Shown here piece by piece: positions 35,005 through 43,220 of a stretch of 64,000 nt of DNA. Both the position numbers and the translations under genes were made by a program. Under the pieces are notes generated by a model that saw only the letters and a list, made by a program, of their open reading frames with translations, searched no databases and was not told the origin of the DNA. The stretch is from Methylococcus geothermalis (GTDB taxonomy: Bacteria > Pseudomonadota > Gammaproteobacteria > Methylococcales > Methylococcaceae), in NCBI RefSeq assembly GCF_012769535.1, contig NZ_CP046565.1, positions 1,874,501-1,938,500 on the forward strand, read 5' to 3'. Every line of letters starts with the position of its first letter. Position 1 is the stretch's first letter.

Positions 35005-37733
35005 CAGTCGTCCTCCTTCTCGAGGCTCAGCTCAAAGCTCATGCCTTCGGGCAACTTCTTGAGCAGTTCCTTGAGTTGTGCGCCGGTGGCGGCGGACACC
35101 TTGATGGATACCTCCGCGACCTTGGTGGCCGGGCCAATCCCCCAACTTTCGATCTTGCCGATCAGGTTGAGCGGCGATGTGGCGGGGTTCGACAGCAGGA
35201 TGCGCGGCTTGGTGGTGGTGCCGTCGCCTCCGAATATGCCGCCCGGCGTCGGCGTTGGCGTGGGAGCGGGAGAACCACCCGGGATGGGTTCGGCTACGCT
35301 CGGCGTGGGGGCAGCGCCACCTCCCGGCGGAACACCCCCCGACGGCAGCGCGGGCGGCGCGGAGCCGCCGGTCGCAGGCACGGCCGAGGGCAGCATCACG
35401 AACACGTCGTCGAGGTGGCGTCCCGTGTCCGGGAGCTTGGGGCGCAGACGCCGCCACGCGGCGTCTTCATCTTCGCCCGGATGGGTTTGCAGGTACTCCC
35501 TGCCGCGCACGTTGATGGCGACATTGCCCTTGGCGCACAGACGCAGCAGGCGTTCCTTCATCCTCGTTTCGCCCAGCCACGGGATGCAGTCCTGACCAGC
35601 CGGGCGCGGCTCCTGAAGCTCGCGCAGCAGCTTGCCGACCGATTCGTTGTTGCCGGCGTATTCGAGCACCAGTTCTTCGAAGTCCTCCGGCACGAACAGG
35701 TCGCTGGCCAGCGCCTCCTCGATGGCCTCGGGAATCTGAGAACCCTGCTTGTCGAGCCGTTCGACGCTGAACTTGCACTGCGCGGGGTCGGCGAAGTTCC
35801 AGCGTTGCAGCACGGCGAAGCGGTCGAAACGCTTTTTTAGGTTTTCGCGCAGCGTGTTTTCGAACTCCTTGTGCAGCTTCTTGTATTCGGAGTTCTGGCC
35901 GCTCCATTCCTGCGCCTTCATCTCCGCGCGGGCGAGGATGAGCAAGTCACGATCCATGAAGGAATTGGTGCTGCCCGCGCGCGGCAGCAAGAAGCGCACT
36001 GTGTTGCGGCGCCTCTGCAACTGGTCTTTGAGCCAGCGGCCCAGCGTGGCGTCGAGCTTATCGGGCTCCTCGGGCAGCACGAGGATGGGCAGACGGTCAT
36101 CCCATTTGTCGGGCTGCTCGGCGTCATCGAGCGCAGTCCAGGGATCGCTGACCCACGATTTCGGCAGGGCGATTACGCGGAAGGTCTTGGCGACTTCGTC
36201 GCTGCCGCCGATGACGTAGCGCACCTGCTTGGCGAGCTGCGCCTGATCCGCGCCGTCGGCGAACAGCTTGTCGTTGCGCGCGTAGGCCATGAGCTTGGCG
36301 CGCGGGTTTTCCTCTTCGCGGAACAGCAGCTTGGTGCCTTCCTGGTGGATGTTGAAGCTGTTCTCGACGATGGTGGCCAGTTCGACCTGGAAAGCGTTGT
36401 CGTCCACTGGCTTGTCGCGGGTGATGTCCAACTGCAGGGTGGCGGGATCGGCACCGGCGAGGTTGCCGACGGCAATCGAGCGCAGCCATAGCGCGCCGAT
36501 GATTTCCTGTAGGTGTGGCGCGATGCTGGCGTGATCGTGCCGCGCTTCCTGCACCGAGATGATGTTTTGTTGGGCCTTCTCGCGCAGCGTGCGGTGATGC
36601 TGGTTGGCAACGGCTTCAAGCAATGCACCGATGCCCGAGGCGTCATCGTCCAGCCGGAAGTCGGCAGCAGTGAGCACCGGCACGACCTCGCCACGGCTCT
36701 TGTACAGGTTGGCGAGAATACGGATCAGGTCGCGCGTCTCCTGCGCATCGGTCGCGATAAGCACCTGCTCTTCGAGTAGGCGTAGCAAGTGCGGCGCGAA
36801 AGGCCACGATTCGGTGAACTCACGCCGCTTGCGCTCCTGCTCTGCGGGCGGCACGTCAAGCAATCGGAAGAACTCCGCCACGTGCTGCGCGACCAGCGAT
36901 TCAATGGTGCCGCTGGGGATCTGCAAGCGGTTATCGAACAGACGATGCAGAAGCATGCGCCGGCGATCTTGCTGGATGCGCTCGGCGCTACCGCCCGCCT
37001 TGAAATCGATGGCGACCGGGTTGACGCGATGCACCTGCTGGTAGGCGTCGCTGCCGCCGTTGCGAACCGAGATCACCAGCACCAGCAGGTCGGGCCGTTC
37101 TTTCGCAATTTCCGAAAGGATCTGGATGAAGTTGAAGGCCCAGTTCTTCCATGGGTACTGCTTGGTGTTGGTGAGCCCGTCGTACCACGTCTGGAACTCG
37201 TCCAGAAGCAGCATCGTCGGTTTGTTCTCCAGCAGTTCGATGATGAGCTTGTCAGAAGGGATTTCCGTTTTGGACGCGCCTTGCCCCTCCCACTTGCCCT
37301 TAATGAATGTGCCGTGGGGGTGGTTCTCGAACAGAACGTCCCACAGAAACTTGTAGCGCTGACGATGCAGGCTTTCAGCGATGACGTGCATCCCGTCGCG
37401 TAGCGCGATCTTGCTGAGGTTGGGCTCGGCCAGCGTGGTCGCCCACGTATTGAGCCACGCGCTCGTCGAGATTGGGTCGGTGACCGCGTGGTACAGCGCG
37501 GCCATCAAGTGCGACTTTCCGAGGCCGCGTTCGCCGATCACGACCACGGGGCGTCCTTGGTTGGGACCAACGGCCTCGATGCCTTTCAGCAGGTCATGCG
37601 TGGGATAGGTGATCTCCAGGAACTGCTGAGCCGCGATCTGAGTCGCGCCCGTGTGCTGGTCGTTGGACAGCTCGATGGCTGTGCCCTTGAGGCGCTTGCC
37701 CCGGAATTCTTCTCGTAGCGTCAGTCCAAGCAT
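35004..37733 (-). CDS. DUF499 P-loop ATPase of the defence operon (BrxC/PglY-like)
   Basis: A 909-residue ATPase opening the operon. Walker A GERGLGKSH is at residues 67-75 and Walker B LLLDEFQTWYDG at 175-186. The central region is helical (REFTESWPFAPHLLRLLEEQ). Near residue 790-840 there is a Pro/Gly-rich linker (GGSAPPALPSGGVPPGGGAAPTP) leading to a C-terminal domain of about 70 residues. DUF499 proteins (COG1483) are the P-loop component of BREX type 3-like and Hma-like systems. The ATG at 37733 sits inside the tail of another open frame. No convincing promoter lies in the 180 bases upstream. Confidence 0.9.
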   Translation of the reverse strand: MLGLTLREEFRGKRLKGTAIELSNDQHTGATQIAAQQFLEITYPTHDLLKGIEAVGPNQGRPVVVIGERGLGKSHLMAALYHAVTDPISTSAWLNTWATTLAEPNLSKIALRDGMHVIAESLHRQRYKFLWDVLFENHPHGTFIKGKWEGQGASKTEIPSDKLIIELLENKPTMLLLDEFQTWYDGLTNTKQYPWKNWAFNFIQILSEIAKERPDLLVLVISVRNGGSDAYQQVHRVNPVAIDFKAGGSAERIQQDRRRMLLHRLFDNRLQIPSGTIESLVAQHVAEFFRLLDVPPAEQERKRREFTESWPFAPHLLRLLEEQVLIATDAQETRDLIRILANLYKSRGEVVPVLTAADFRLDDDASGIGALLEAVANQHHRTLREKAQQNIISVQEARHDHASIAPHLQEIIGALWLRSIAVGNLAGADPATLQLDITRDKPVDDNAFQVELATIVENSFNIHQEGTKLLFREEENPRAKLMAYARNDKLFADGADQAQLAKQVRYVIGGSDEVAKTFRVIALPKSWVSDPWTALDDAEQPDKWDDRLPILVLPEEPDKLDATLGRWLKDQLQRRRNTVRFLLPRAGSTNSFMDRDLLILARAEMKAQEWSGQNSEYKKLHKEFENTLRENLKKRFDRFAVLQRWNFADPAQCKFSVERLDKQGSQIPEAIEEALASDLFVPEDFEELVLEYAGNNESVGKLLRELQEPRPAGQDCIPWLGETRMKERLLRLCAKGNVAINVRGREYLQTHPGEDEDAAWRRLRPKLPDTGRHLDDVFVMLPSAVPATGGSAPPALPSGGVPPGGGAAPTPSVAEPIPGGSPAPTPTPTPGGIFGGDGTTTKPRILLSNPATSPLNLIGKIESWGIGPATKVAEVSIKVSAATGAQLKELLKKLPEGMSFELSLEKEDD

Positions 37734-37852
37734 TTTTTATGCCCCCAATCGTTCGATTGACCATCGGCCGTCTCGTCCCCGTCACCGCCGGTGGCAAGCC
37801 CTTCCATCGACTGCTGTTTGATCCAGCGGTCGATGTATGCGCGTGAAGCAGG
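37721..37852 (-). other. Orphan reading-frame tail at the right edge of the defence operon
   Basis: Upstream of the DUF499 start a frame without a start codon reads ASRAYIDRWIKQQSMEG, then a Gly/Asp-rich stretch, and stops at 37721, overlapping the ATPase start by 13 bases. Such an overlap is how every other gene in this operon is arranged, so this may be the last 43 codons of a lost upstream gene cut at the cspA terminator. It may also be chance. I do not recognise the family. Confidence 0.35.
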
Positions 37853-37882
37853 AAAAAAAACAGGCCCCGGGGGGCCTGTTTT
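37853..37882 (-). terminator. Rho-independent terminator of cspA
   Basis: A perfect 12-bp inverted repeat, AAAACAGGCCCC (37857-37868) and GGGGCCTGTTTT (37871-37882), with a two-base loop. On the minus strand it is followed by a run of eight T. It ends cspA transcription and insulates the defence operon, which therefore needs its own promoter or relies on read-through. Confidence 0.88.
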
Positions 37883-37912
37883 CGACATCGAAACCGAGAC
37901 CGGTTCGAAAAA

Positions 37913-38122
37913 TCAGAGCAAGCTGACTTGGTCAGCCTGTGGACCTTTGGCGCCCTGGACTTCGACGAAGCTGACCCGCTGGCCTTCCTTCAAGGTCTTG
38001 AAGCCCTCGCCCTGGATGGAGCGGAAGTGGACGAACAGATCGGCGCCACTTTCGCGCTGAATGAAGCCGTATCCTTTCGTTTCATTGAACCATTTAACGG
38101 TGCCCTGCTGAACTTGACTCAT
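37913..38122 (-). CDS. cspA: Cold-shock-domain protein
   Basis: A 69-residue single cold-shock domain. RNP1-like KGYGFIQRE (residues 16-24) and RNP2-like DLFVHFRSI (28-36) are intact, as is the KWFN segment. It binds single-stranded RNA/DNA as a chaperone. A long 5' leader (about 90 bases to the next gene) is typical for temperature-responsive csp mRNAs. A strong terminator follows. Gene name is generic; cspA/cspE paralogues cannot be separated here. Confidence 0.95.
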   Translation of the reverse strand: MSQVQQGTVKWFNETKGYGFIQRESGADLFVHFRSIQGEGFKTLKEGQRVSFVEVQGAKGPQADQVSLL

Positions 38123-38211
38123 CTCTCTCGTCTCTCAATGTGGATCGAATGATGCCGCTGCCGACGGCGACCGGGCGAACTGGTAGCAGGAGATCGATGG
38201 CGCAAGTAGCT

Positions 38212-39042
38212 TTACCGGGAAGGGTACCGCGATGAATCCGCTGCCGCGTTTCCCAAGACGCAGTCCGGCGTAGAATACAGAAGCGATTTGAGGTTTTCAA
38301 ACCTCAGATTTTCGCCCTCGAATTCGATCCCGCCGCAGTAGCATCGGGCATTCGCCGCGTGCACGGTGACCGCGGCCTCGAATCCTTCCATGACCGGCAG
38401 CTCGGCGAGTGACCAGCCTCCGGCTGGTCCCAATTCAGGCGGAATCTCCAGCCAGCGCGGGGGGCCTTCGAGGCTGGACACGCAGTGTTGAAGGCCCAGC
38501 GCCATGCCGCGTCCCGAGGCCTTGCCCAATGCCTCCTTGCGCACCCAAAGGCGGAGGAAGCCGCGAGTCATGGCATCGGTATCAAGGCCGCCGAGCTCCG
38601 CGTATTCGCAAGGTGCGAGGCAGCGCCGGGCCAATGTGTCCAGGGAGGCCAGCCGGCGCCGGGCCTCGATGTCGACGCCGACCGGGGTGTCCCGTGCCAG
38701 GGCCAGTATGATCCGCCCGCCGGAATGGCTGATATTGAATTCCAGTCCGTGGGAACCGCGAAGCGCCGGCTTCCCGTACTCGCCGATGCTGAATGCGAGT
38801 GATGCCGGGTCGCACCCCAGATACTGCCCCAGTACCGCCCGCAGGATCGTGCGGCCGGCGATGAACTGCGCTTTCGGGGTTGCCAACGAGAAACGGTCGG
38901 CCCGGGCCTTTTCTTCGGCGGAAAGCCATTCCTGGCGGAATGCGCGGCTGTCGCCGACCTCACAGTGCCACACATGGACCTGTCCGCTGGCGAGCGTCGC
39001 CGGCAAGGGTGGGAGGGCCTCATGGTCCATGTGTCGGGGCAT
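38212..39042 (-). CDS. 4'-phosphopantetheinyl transferase (Sfp-type)
   Basis: A 276-residue transferase that moves phosphopantetheine from coenzyme A onto carrier proteins. Motifs: FNISHSGG (P1a/P2 region), GVDIE with the Mg-binding Asp and Glu, and WVRKEALGKASGRG (P3). The two-domain length is of the Sfp/Gsp class rather than the 120-residue AcpS class, so it likely activates polyketide, peptide or fatty-acid synthase carriers. The C-terminus extends about 40 residues beyond the usual fold. No synthase genes are nearby. Confidence 0.88.
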   Translation of the reverse strand: MPRHMDHEALPPLPATLASGQVHVWHCEVGDSRAFRQEWLSAEEKARADRFSLATPKAQFIAGRTILRAVLGQYLGCDPASLAFSIGEYGKPALRGSHGLEFNISHSGGRIILALARDTPVGVDIEARRRLASLDTLARRCLAPCEYAELGGLDTDAMTRGFLRLWVRKEALGKASGRGMALGLQHCVSSLEGPPRWLEIPPELGPAGGWSLAELPVMEGFEAAVTVHAANARCYCGGIEFEGENLRFENLKSLLYSTPDCVLGNAAADSSRYPSR

Positions 39043-39207
39043 CTGCGGGCTCGTAGAGGATGGGACTTGCGACGAGGGGCCGGCGGGAGCCGGCGTCCGC
39101 GATTGTATTTCCGGCCGAACCCGATGGCGAGCTTGTCACGCGCGCCACATTGCCGGACGATACTCCGTTCCCTTGTTTGTTCCAGAAAACGACTCGGCAA
39201 ACGGTCC

Positions 39208-40473
39208 ATGATCATGGCGACCTCGGTGTGTCCCCCTCGCAACCGCATCATCCTCGCCGGCCTGATCGGCAACGTGATGGAGTGGTATGACTTTGCCGTT
39301 TACGGCTATTTCGCCGGAGCGATCGGCAAGCTGTTTTTTCCGGCGGACGATCCCGCAGTCTCGTTGATCGCATCGTTCGGCGCCTTCGCCGCGGGTTTCC
39401 TGGTTCGCCCGATCGGCGGCTTGCTGTTCGGCCGGATCGGCGACCGGGCCGGGCGGCAGCAGGCGCTCACCTGGTCCGTCGTGGCCATGGCCGTGCCTAC
39501 GGTGCTCATGGCTTTGCTGCCGACCCATGCCTCCATCGGTCTTGCCGCGCCGGTTGCCATCGTCCTGCTCCGCATCGTTCAAGGCTTGTCTGTCGGCGGA
39601 GAGTTCACCAACTCCCTGGTGTTCCTGGTCGAGCACGCTCCGTACCACCGCCGGGCGTTTACCGCGGTGTGGGGAAGCTGGGGCGCCTCCGCCGGCATAC
39701 TCCTGGGTTCCGGCATCGGCGACCTGCTCACCCATGTGCTGAGCGAAGCGCAAATCCTGAGCTGGGGCTGGCGCCTGCCGTTCGTCGCGGGCGGCCTGGT
39801 GGCGCTCACGGGGTATTGGGTTCGGCAGGGGCTCAGGCCGGAACTGCCGGCCGGCGAGGGGGCGAGCCCGGTCCGCGCCGTTTTCGCCAGGCATAAGGGG
39901 GCGATGCTGCGCGTCGCGCTGCTGAACCTGGGTTTCGGCGTCGGCTTCTATGCGGCCTTCATTTATGCGGTGAGCTACATCAAGAACATCGACCATTTGC
40001 CGGAGGCGACGGTGTTCAACCTGAACACCTCGGCCATGGCCTTGCTGTTGCTGCTGCTGCCCGCCGCCGCCTGGATTTCCGACCGGCTCGGCCGCAAGCC
40101 GGTGCTGCTCGCCGGCTTCGGCCTGCTCGCCGCGGGCGCGATACCTTTGTTCCAATTCATGCATTCCACCGATCCTTTCACCATTTTCCTGGGCGAAGCC
40201 GGCTTCGCCGCGATCATCGGCTTGATCAGCGGGGGCATCGTCGCCACCAATGTCGAACTGGTGCCGGCGGAGGTGCGCTGCACCGGGCTGGCCTTCGCCT
40301 ACAATGCGGCGGTGGGCTGTTTCGGCGGAAGCACCCCGCTGATCGCGGCCTGGCTGATCAATCGAACCGGCGACCCGATCATGCCGGCCTACTGGATCGC
40401 TGCGGCTGCCACCGTATCGTGGGTCACGCTCGTCTTGTTCGTGCGTGAATTCCACTTTCACATGCCCCGCTAG
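39208..40473 (+). CDS. MHS-family MFS transporter (ProP/ShiA-like)
   Basis: A 421-residue 12-helix metabolite:H+ symporter. The N-terminus has GNVMEWYDFAVYGYFAG, diagnostic for the MHS subfamily, and the loop 2-3 motif GRIGDRAGRQQAL. A second copy-like motif, DRLGRKPVLL, lies after helix 8. Substrates in the family include proline, betaine, citrate and shikimate; none is indicated here. The ATG at 39208 (or 39214) gives the expected N-terminus. Divergent from the phosphopantetheinyl transferase gene. Confidence 0.9.
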   Translation: MIMATSVCPPRNRIILAGLIGNVMEWYDFAVYGYFAGAIGKLFFPADDPAVSLIASFGAFAAGFLVRPIGGLLFGRIGDRAGRQQALTWSVVAMAVPTVLMALLPTHASIGLAAPVAIVLLRIVQGLSVGGEFTNSLVFLVEHAPYHRRAFTAVWGSWGASAGILLGSGIGDLLTHVLSEAQILSWGWRLPFVAGGLVALTGYWVRQGLRPELPAGEGASPVRAVFARHKGAMLRVALLNLGFGVGFYAAFIYAVSYIKNIDHLPEATVFNLNTSAMALLLLLLPAAAWISDRLGRKPVLLAGFGLLAAGAIPLFQFMHSTDPFTIFLGEAGFAAIIGLISGGIVATNVELVPAEVRCTGLAFAYNAAVGCFGGSTPLIAAWLINRTGDPIMPAYWIAAAATVSWVTLVLFVREFHFHMPR

Positions 40474-40658
40474 GCCGTGTCCGGCACCGCTGATTCCGGC
40501 CCGGACGGCGCGCCGCCCGCCGAACGGGCCGAGTCGGTCCTCCGCGACCGGATCGGCGCGCTATCCGGGCGCTGGCGCAACGGCGCTATCGGCGGCGCTG
40601 CTGGCCTGGCTCCAAGGCCGCTGGGCGCTGCGCCTGCCCATTCTTCCATGATGCGGCA

Positions 40659-41093
40659 TTGCATGCCGGGCAACGGGCTTTGTTCCTCGCCGTGGCAGCG
40701 GCGCTCGAGGGCGGTTGTGTCGCGGAGTGCCTGGCCGATCCCGAGTTCTCGGCGCGCTTCGATGACCTGGTCAGCGACATGAACACCCATGTCGTCCACA
40801 GCCTTCAATATTTGCGCGCTATCCTGATCGAAAGAGCCCTGCGCGTCGAAGGCAAGGCCCCGAACGAGCGGATGTCCGCCGGCGGCTGGGACTCGATCGC
40901 CGCCCTGCTCGCTGCGCTGGGGGAGTGCCGGCGCTTCGGGCCGGCGGCGCGTATCGCGCTGGGGAGGTTGCTCGACGGTCGTCCGTCCGGCGCCGATGCC
41001 TGGGCCATCGAGCGCGCTCTGGCCGAATTCGCGAGAGCGGAAGATGCCGTGCGATTTCAAACCGTTCTTCCATCCAACGGGACGCAAGCATGA
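40659..41093 (+). CDS. Uncharacterised small protein coupled to pta
   Basis: A 144-residue reading frame with strong GC-type codon bias (ALFLAVAAALEGGCVAECLAD; FDDLVSDMNTHVVHSLQYL) beginning at a TTG. Its stop overlaps the pta start (ATGA), which supports translation. Sequence upstream keeps a coding look but in other frames, so the true gene may begin at a GTG near 40477 and be broken by one or two frameshifts. No family recognised; helical, cytoplasmic. Confidence 0.5.
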   Translation: MHAGQRALFLAVAAALEGGCVAECLADPEFSARFDDLVSDMNTHVVHSLQYLRAILIERALRVEGKAPNERMSAGGWDSIAALLAALGECRRFGPAARIALGRLLDGRPSGADAWAIERALAEFARAEDAVRFQTVLPSNGTQA

Positions 41094-43189
41094 GCCAATC
41101 ACTCTATGTCGCGGCAACCGAAGCTGACAGCGGCAAGGCCTTGGTGGCGCTGGGCCTGACCGAGTTCGCTTTGAGGAAAACGACCCGCGTCGGGTTTTTC
41201 CGGCCGGTGGTTCCGGACGGCGGCGGTCGCGACGAAGACATCGCCCTCGTGCTCGAACATTTTGCCCTTCAGCAGCACGACGAGGATTCCTATGCCCTGA
41301 CCTACCGTGAGGCACAGGCGCTGCTCAGCGAAAACCGGGCTGACGAACTGCTGGAACGGATCATAGCGGCCTACAAGAAGCTGGAAGCGGGCTGCGATTT
41401 CATCGTCTGCATGGGCACGGACTATCTCGGCGAGATGGCATCCCTCGAGTTCGAGCTCAATTGCGAGATTGCGCGCAATCTGGGGGCGCCGGTCCTGATG
41501 GTCGGCAGCGCCCACGGAAAAACCCTGGACGAGGCGGTGCATCCGTTGGCGATAGCCGTAGATGCCTGCCGCGAGCGTGGCGGGCAAGTGGCCGGGGTAT
41601 TCCTGAACAAGGCCGATCCGCAACGCCTGGACGCCTGCCGCGACGCGCTGGCCGGCCATTTCGGCGACAGGATCGGGCTGAAGGCGGTGATTCCGTTCGA
41701 TGCCAGGCTCGGCCGTCCCACCGTGCGGGAGATCGCGGCGCGGCTGGACGCGGAAATCCTGAGCGGCGGAGAGCGCCTCGACGGGCTCGTCTCCGGCTAT
41801 CTGGTGGCGGCCATGCAGTTGCAGCACGCCCTTACCTGGCTGCGAGAAGGGCAGTTGGTCATTACGCCGGGAGACCGCGGCGACATCATCGTCGGCATGC
41901 TGCAGGCCGACCGCTCGGCCCGCTACCCCTCGCTGGCCGGCCTGCTGCTGTCGGGCGGGCAGCGGCCCGAGCCTTCGATCCAGAGCCTGATCGAGGGCCT
42001 GCCGGATTCATTGCCCATCATCGCCGTGTCCGCGGATACCTACACCACGGCGACCCGGGCACTCCAGATCAAAAGCAAGCTCAGCGCCGGCGACCGCGGA
42101 AAAATCGAACGCAGCATCACCGCCTTCAACGATCACGTGGACACCGAATGTCTGGAATCCCAGGTGCGCAATGTCCGCTTCGAAGGCGTTACGCCGCGGA
42201 TGTTCACCTACAATCTGATGCAGCGCGCCAAGGCGGACAAGCGCCACATCGTGCTGCCCGAATCCACTGACGCCCGAGTGCTGCGGGCCGCGGCCCTGCT
42301 CATCGAGCGCGAAGCCGTCCGCCTCACCTTGCTGGGGTCCAGGCAGGACGTGGAAAAAGCGATCAGGCGGCACGCCATCCTGCTGGACGCCGAGGCTCTG
42401 GATATCGTCGACCCGGCCACCGACGGTCGGCGCGAATCCTATGCGGAAACCTACTTCGAGCTGAGGCGGCACAAGGGCATGACCCTGGACGCCGCCCGCG
42501 ACTGCATGCTCGACGTCTCCTATTTCGGCACCATGATGGTCTATCGCGGCGATGCGGATGGCATGGTCTCGGGAGCCATCCACACGACCCAGCATACCGT
42601 CCTCCCGGCCCTGCAGATCATCAAGACCCGGCCCGGCTGCTCGATCGTGTCTTCCGTGTTCTTCATGTGCCTGGAGGGCGGCGTGGTCGTATACGGGGAC
42701 TGCGCGGTCAATCCCAACCCCACCGCCGAACAGTTGGCGGAGATCGCCATCAGTTCCGCCGACACGGCGAAGACCTTCGGAATCGAGCCCAGGGTCGCGC
42801 TGCTGTCCTATTCCTCCGGAACCTCGGGGACAGGGGCGGATGTCGAACGGGTCAGGGAAGCGACCCGCATCGCCCGTGAACGCCGGCCCGATCTGCTGCT
42901 GGAAGGGCCGATCCAGTACGATGCCGCGGTCGATGCCGGCGTCGCCGCCCAGAAAATGCCGGGGTCGCCGGTGGCCGGCCGCGCCACGGTGTTCGTGTTT
43001 CCCGATCTCAATACCGGCAACAACACCTACAAGGCTGTGCAGCGCGAAACCGGCGCGCTGGCCATCGGCCCCATTCTGCAGGGCCTCGCCAAGCCGGTGA
43101 ACGATCTCAGCCGCGGCTGCACCGTGGCCGACATCGTCAACACGGTGGTGATCACGGCGATACAGGCGCAGGGCGCCATGGCCAGGTAG
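41090..43189 (+). CDS. pta: Phosphate acetyltransferase
   Basis: A 699-residue long-form Pta converting acetyl-CoA and phosphate to acetyl phosphate. The N-terminal half is the BioD-like regulatory domain (YVAATEADSGKALVALGL) with a central DRTGG domain (LITPGDRGDIIVGML). The C-terminal half is the PTA_PTB catalytic domain (HIVLPESTDARVLRAA; GTMMVYRGDADGMVSGAIHTT; LLSYSSGTSGTGADV; FPDLNTGNNTYKAVQ). Length matches E. coli Pta (714). An acetate kinase or phosphoketolase partner is not adjacent. Confidence 0.96.
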   Translation: MSQSLYVAATEADSGKALVALGLTEFALRKTTRVGFFRPVVPDGGGRDEDIALVLEHFALQQHDEDSYALTYREAQALLSENRADELLERIIAAYKKLEAGCDFIVCMGTDYLGEMASLEFELNCEIARNLGAPVLMVGSAHGKTLDEAVHPLAIAVDACRERGGQVAGVFLNKADPQRLDACRDALAGHFGDRIGLKAVIPFDARLGRPTVREIAARLDAEILSGGERLDGLVSGYLVAAMQLQHALTWLREGQLVITPGDRGDIIVGMLQADRSARYPSLAGLLLSGGQRPEPSIQSLIEGLPDSLPIIAVSADTYTTATRALQIKSKLSAGDRGKIERSITAFNDHVDTECLESQVRNVRFEGVTPRMFTYNLMQRAKADKRHIVLPESTDARVLRAAALLIEREAVRLTLLGSRQDVEKAIRRHAILLDAEALDIVDPATDGRRESYAETYFELRRHKGMTLDAARDCMLDVSYFGTMMVYRGDADGMVSGAIHTTQHTVLPALQIIKTRPGCSIVSSVFFMCLEGGVVVYGDCAVNPNPTAEQLAEIAISSADTAKTFGIEPRVALLSYSSGTSGTGADVERVREATRIARERRPDLLLEGPIQYDAAVDAGVAAQKMPGSPVAGRATVFVFPDLNTGNNTYKAVQRETGALAIGPILQGLAKPVNDLSRGCTVADIVNTVVITAIQAQGAMAR

Positions 43190-43220
43190 GATGGTGCAAC
43201 CGAGGCTCGAATCGCGGTGG

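Noticed and set aside
23949-37733. Calling the operon a complete BREX type 3 or DISARM system
   Set aside because: BREX type 3 would need BrxA and BrxF and a full-size PglZ; DISARM would need DrmA, DrmB (DUF1998) and DrmC (PLD). None is present.
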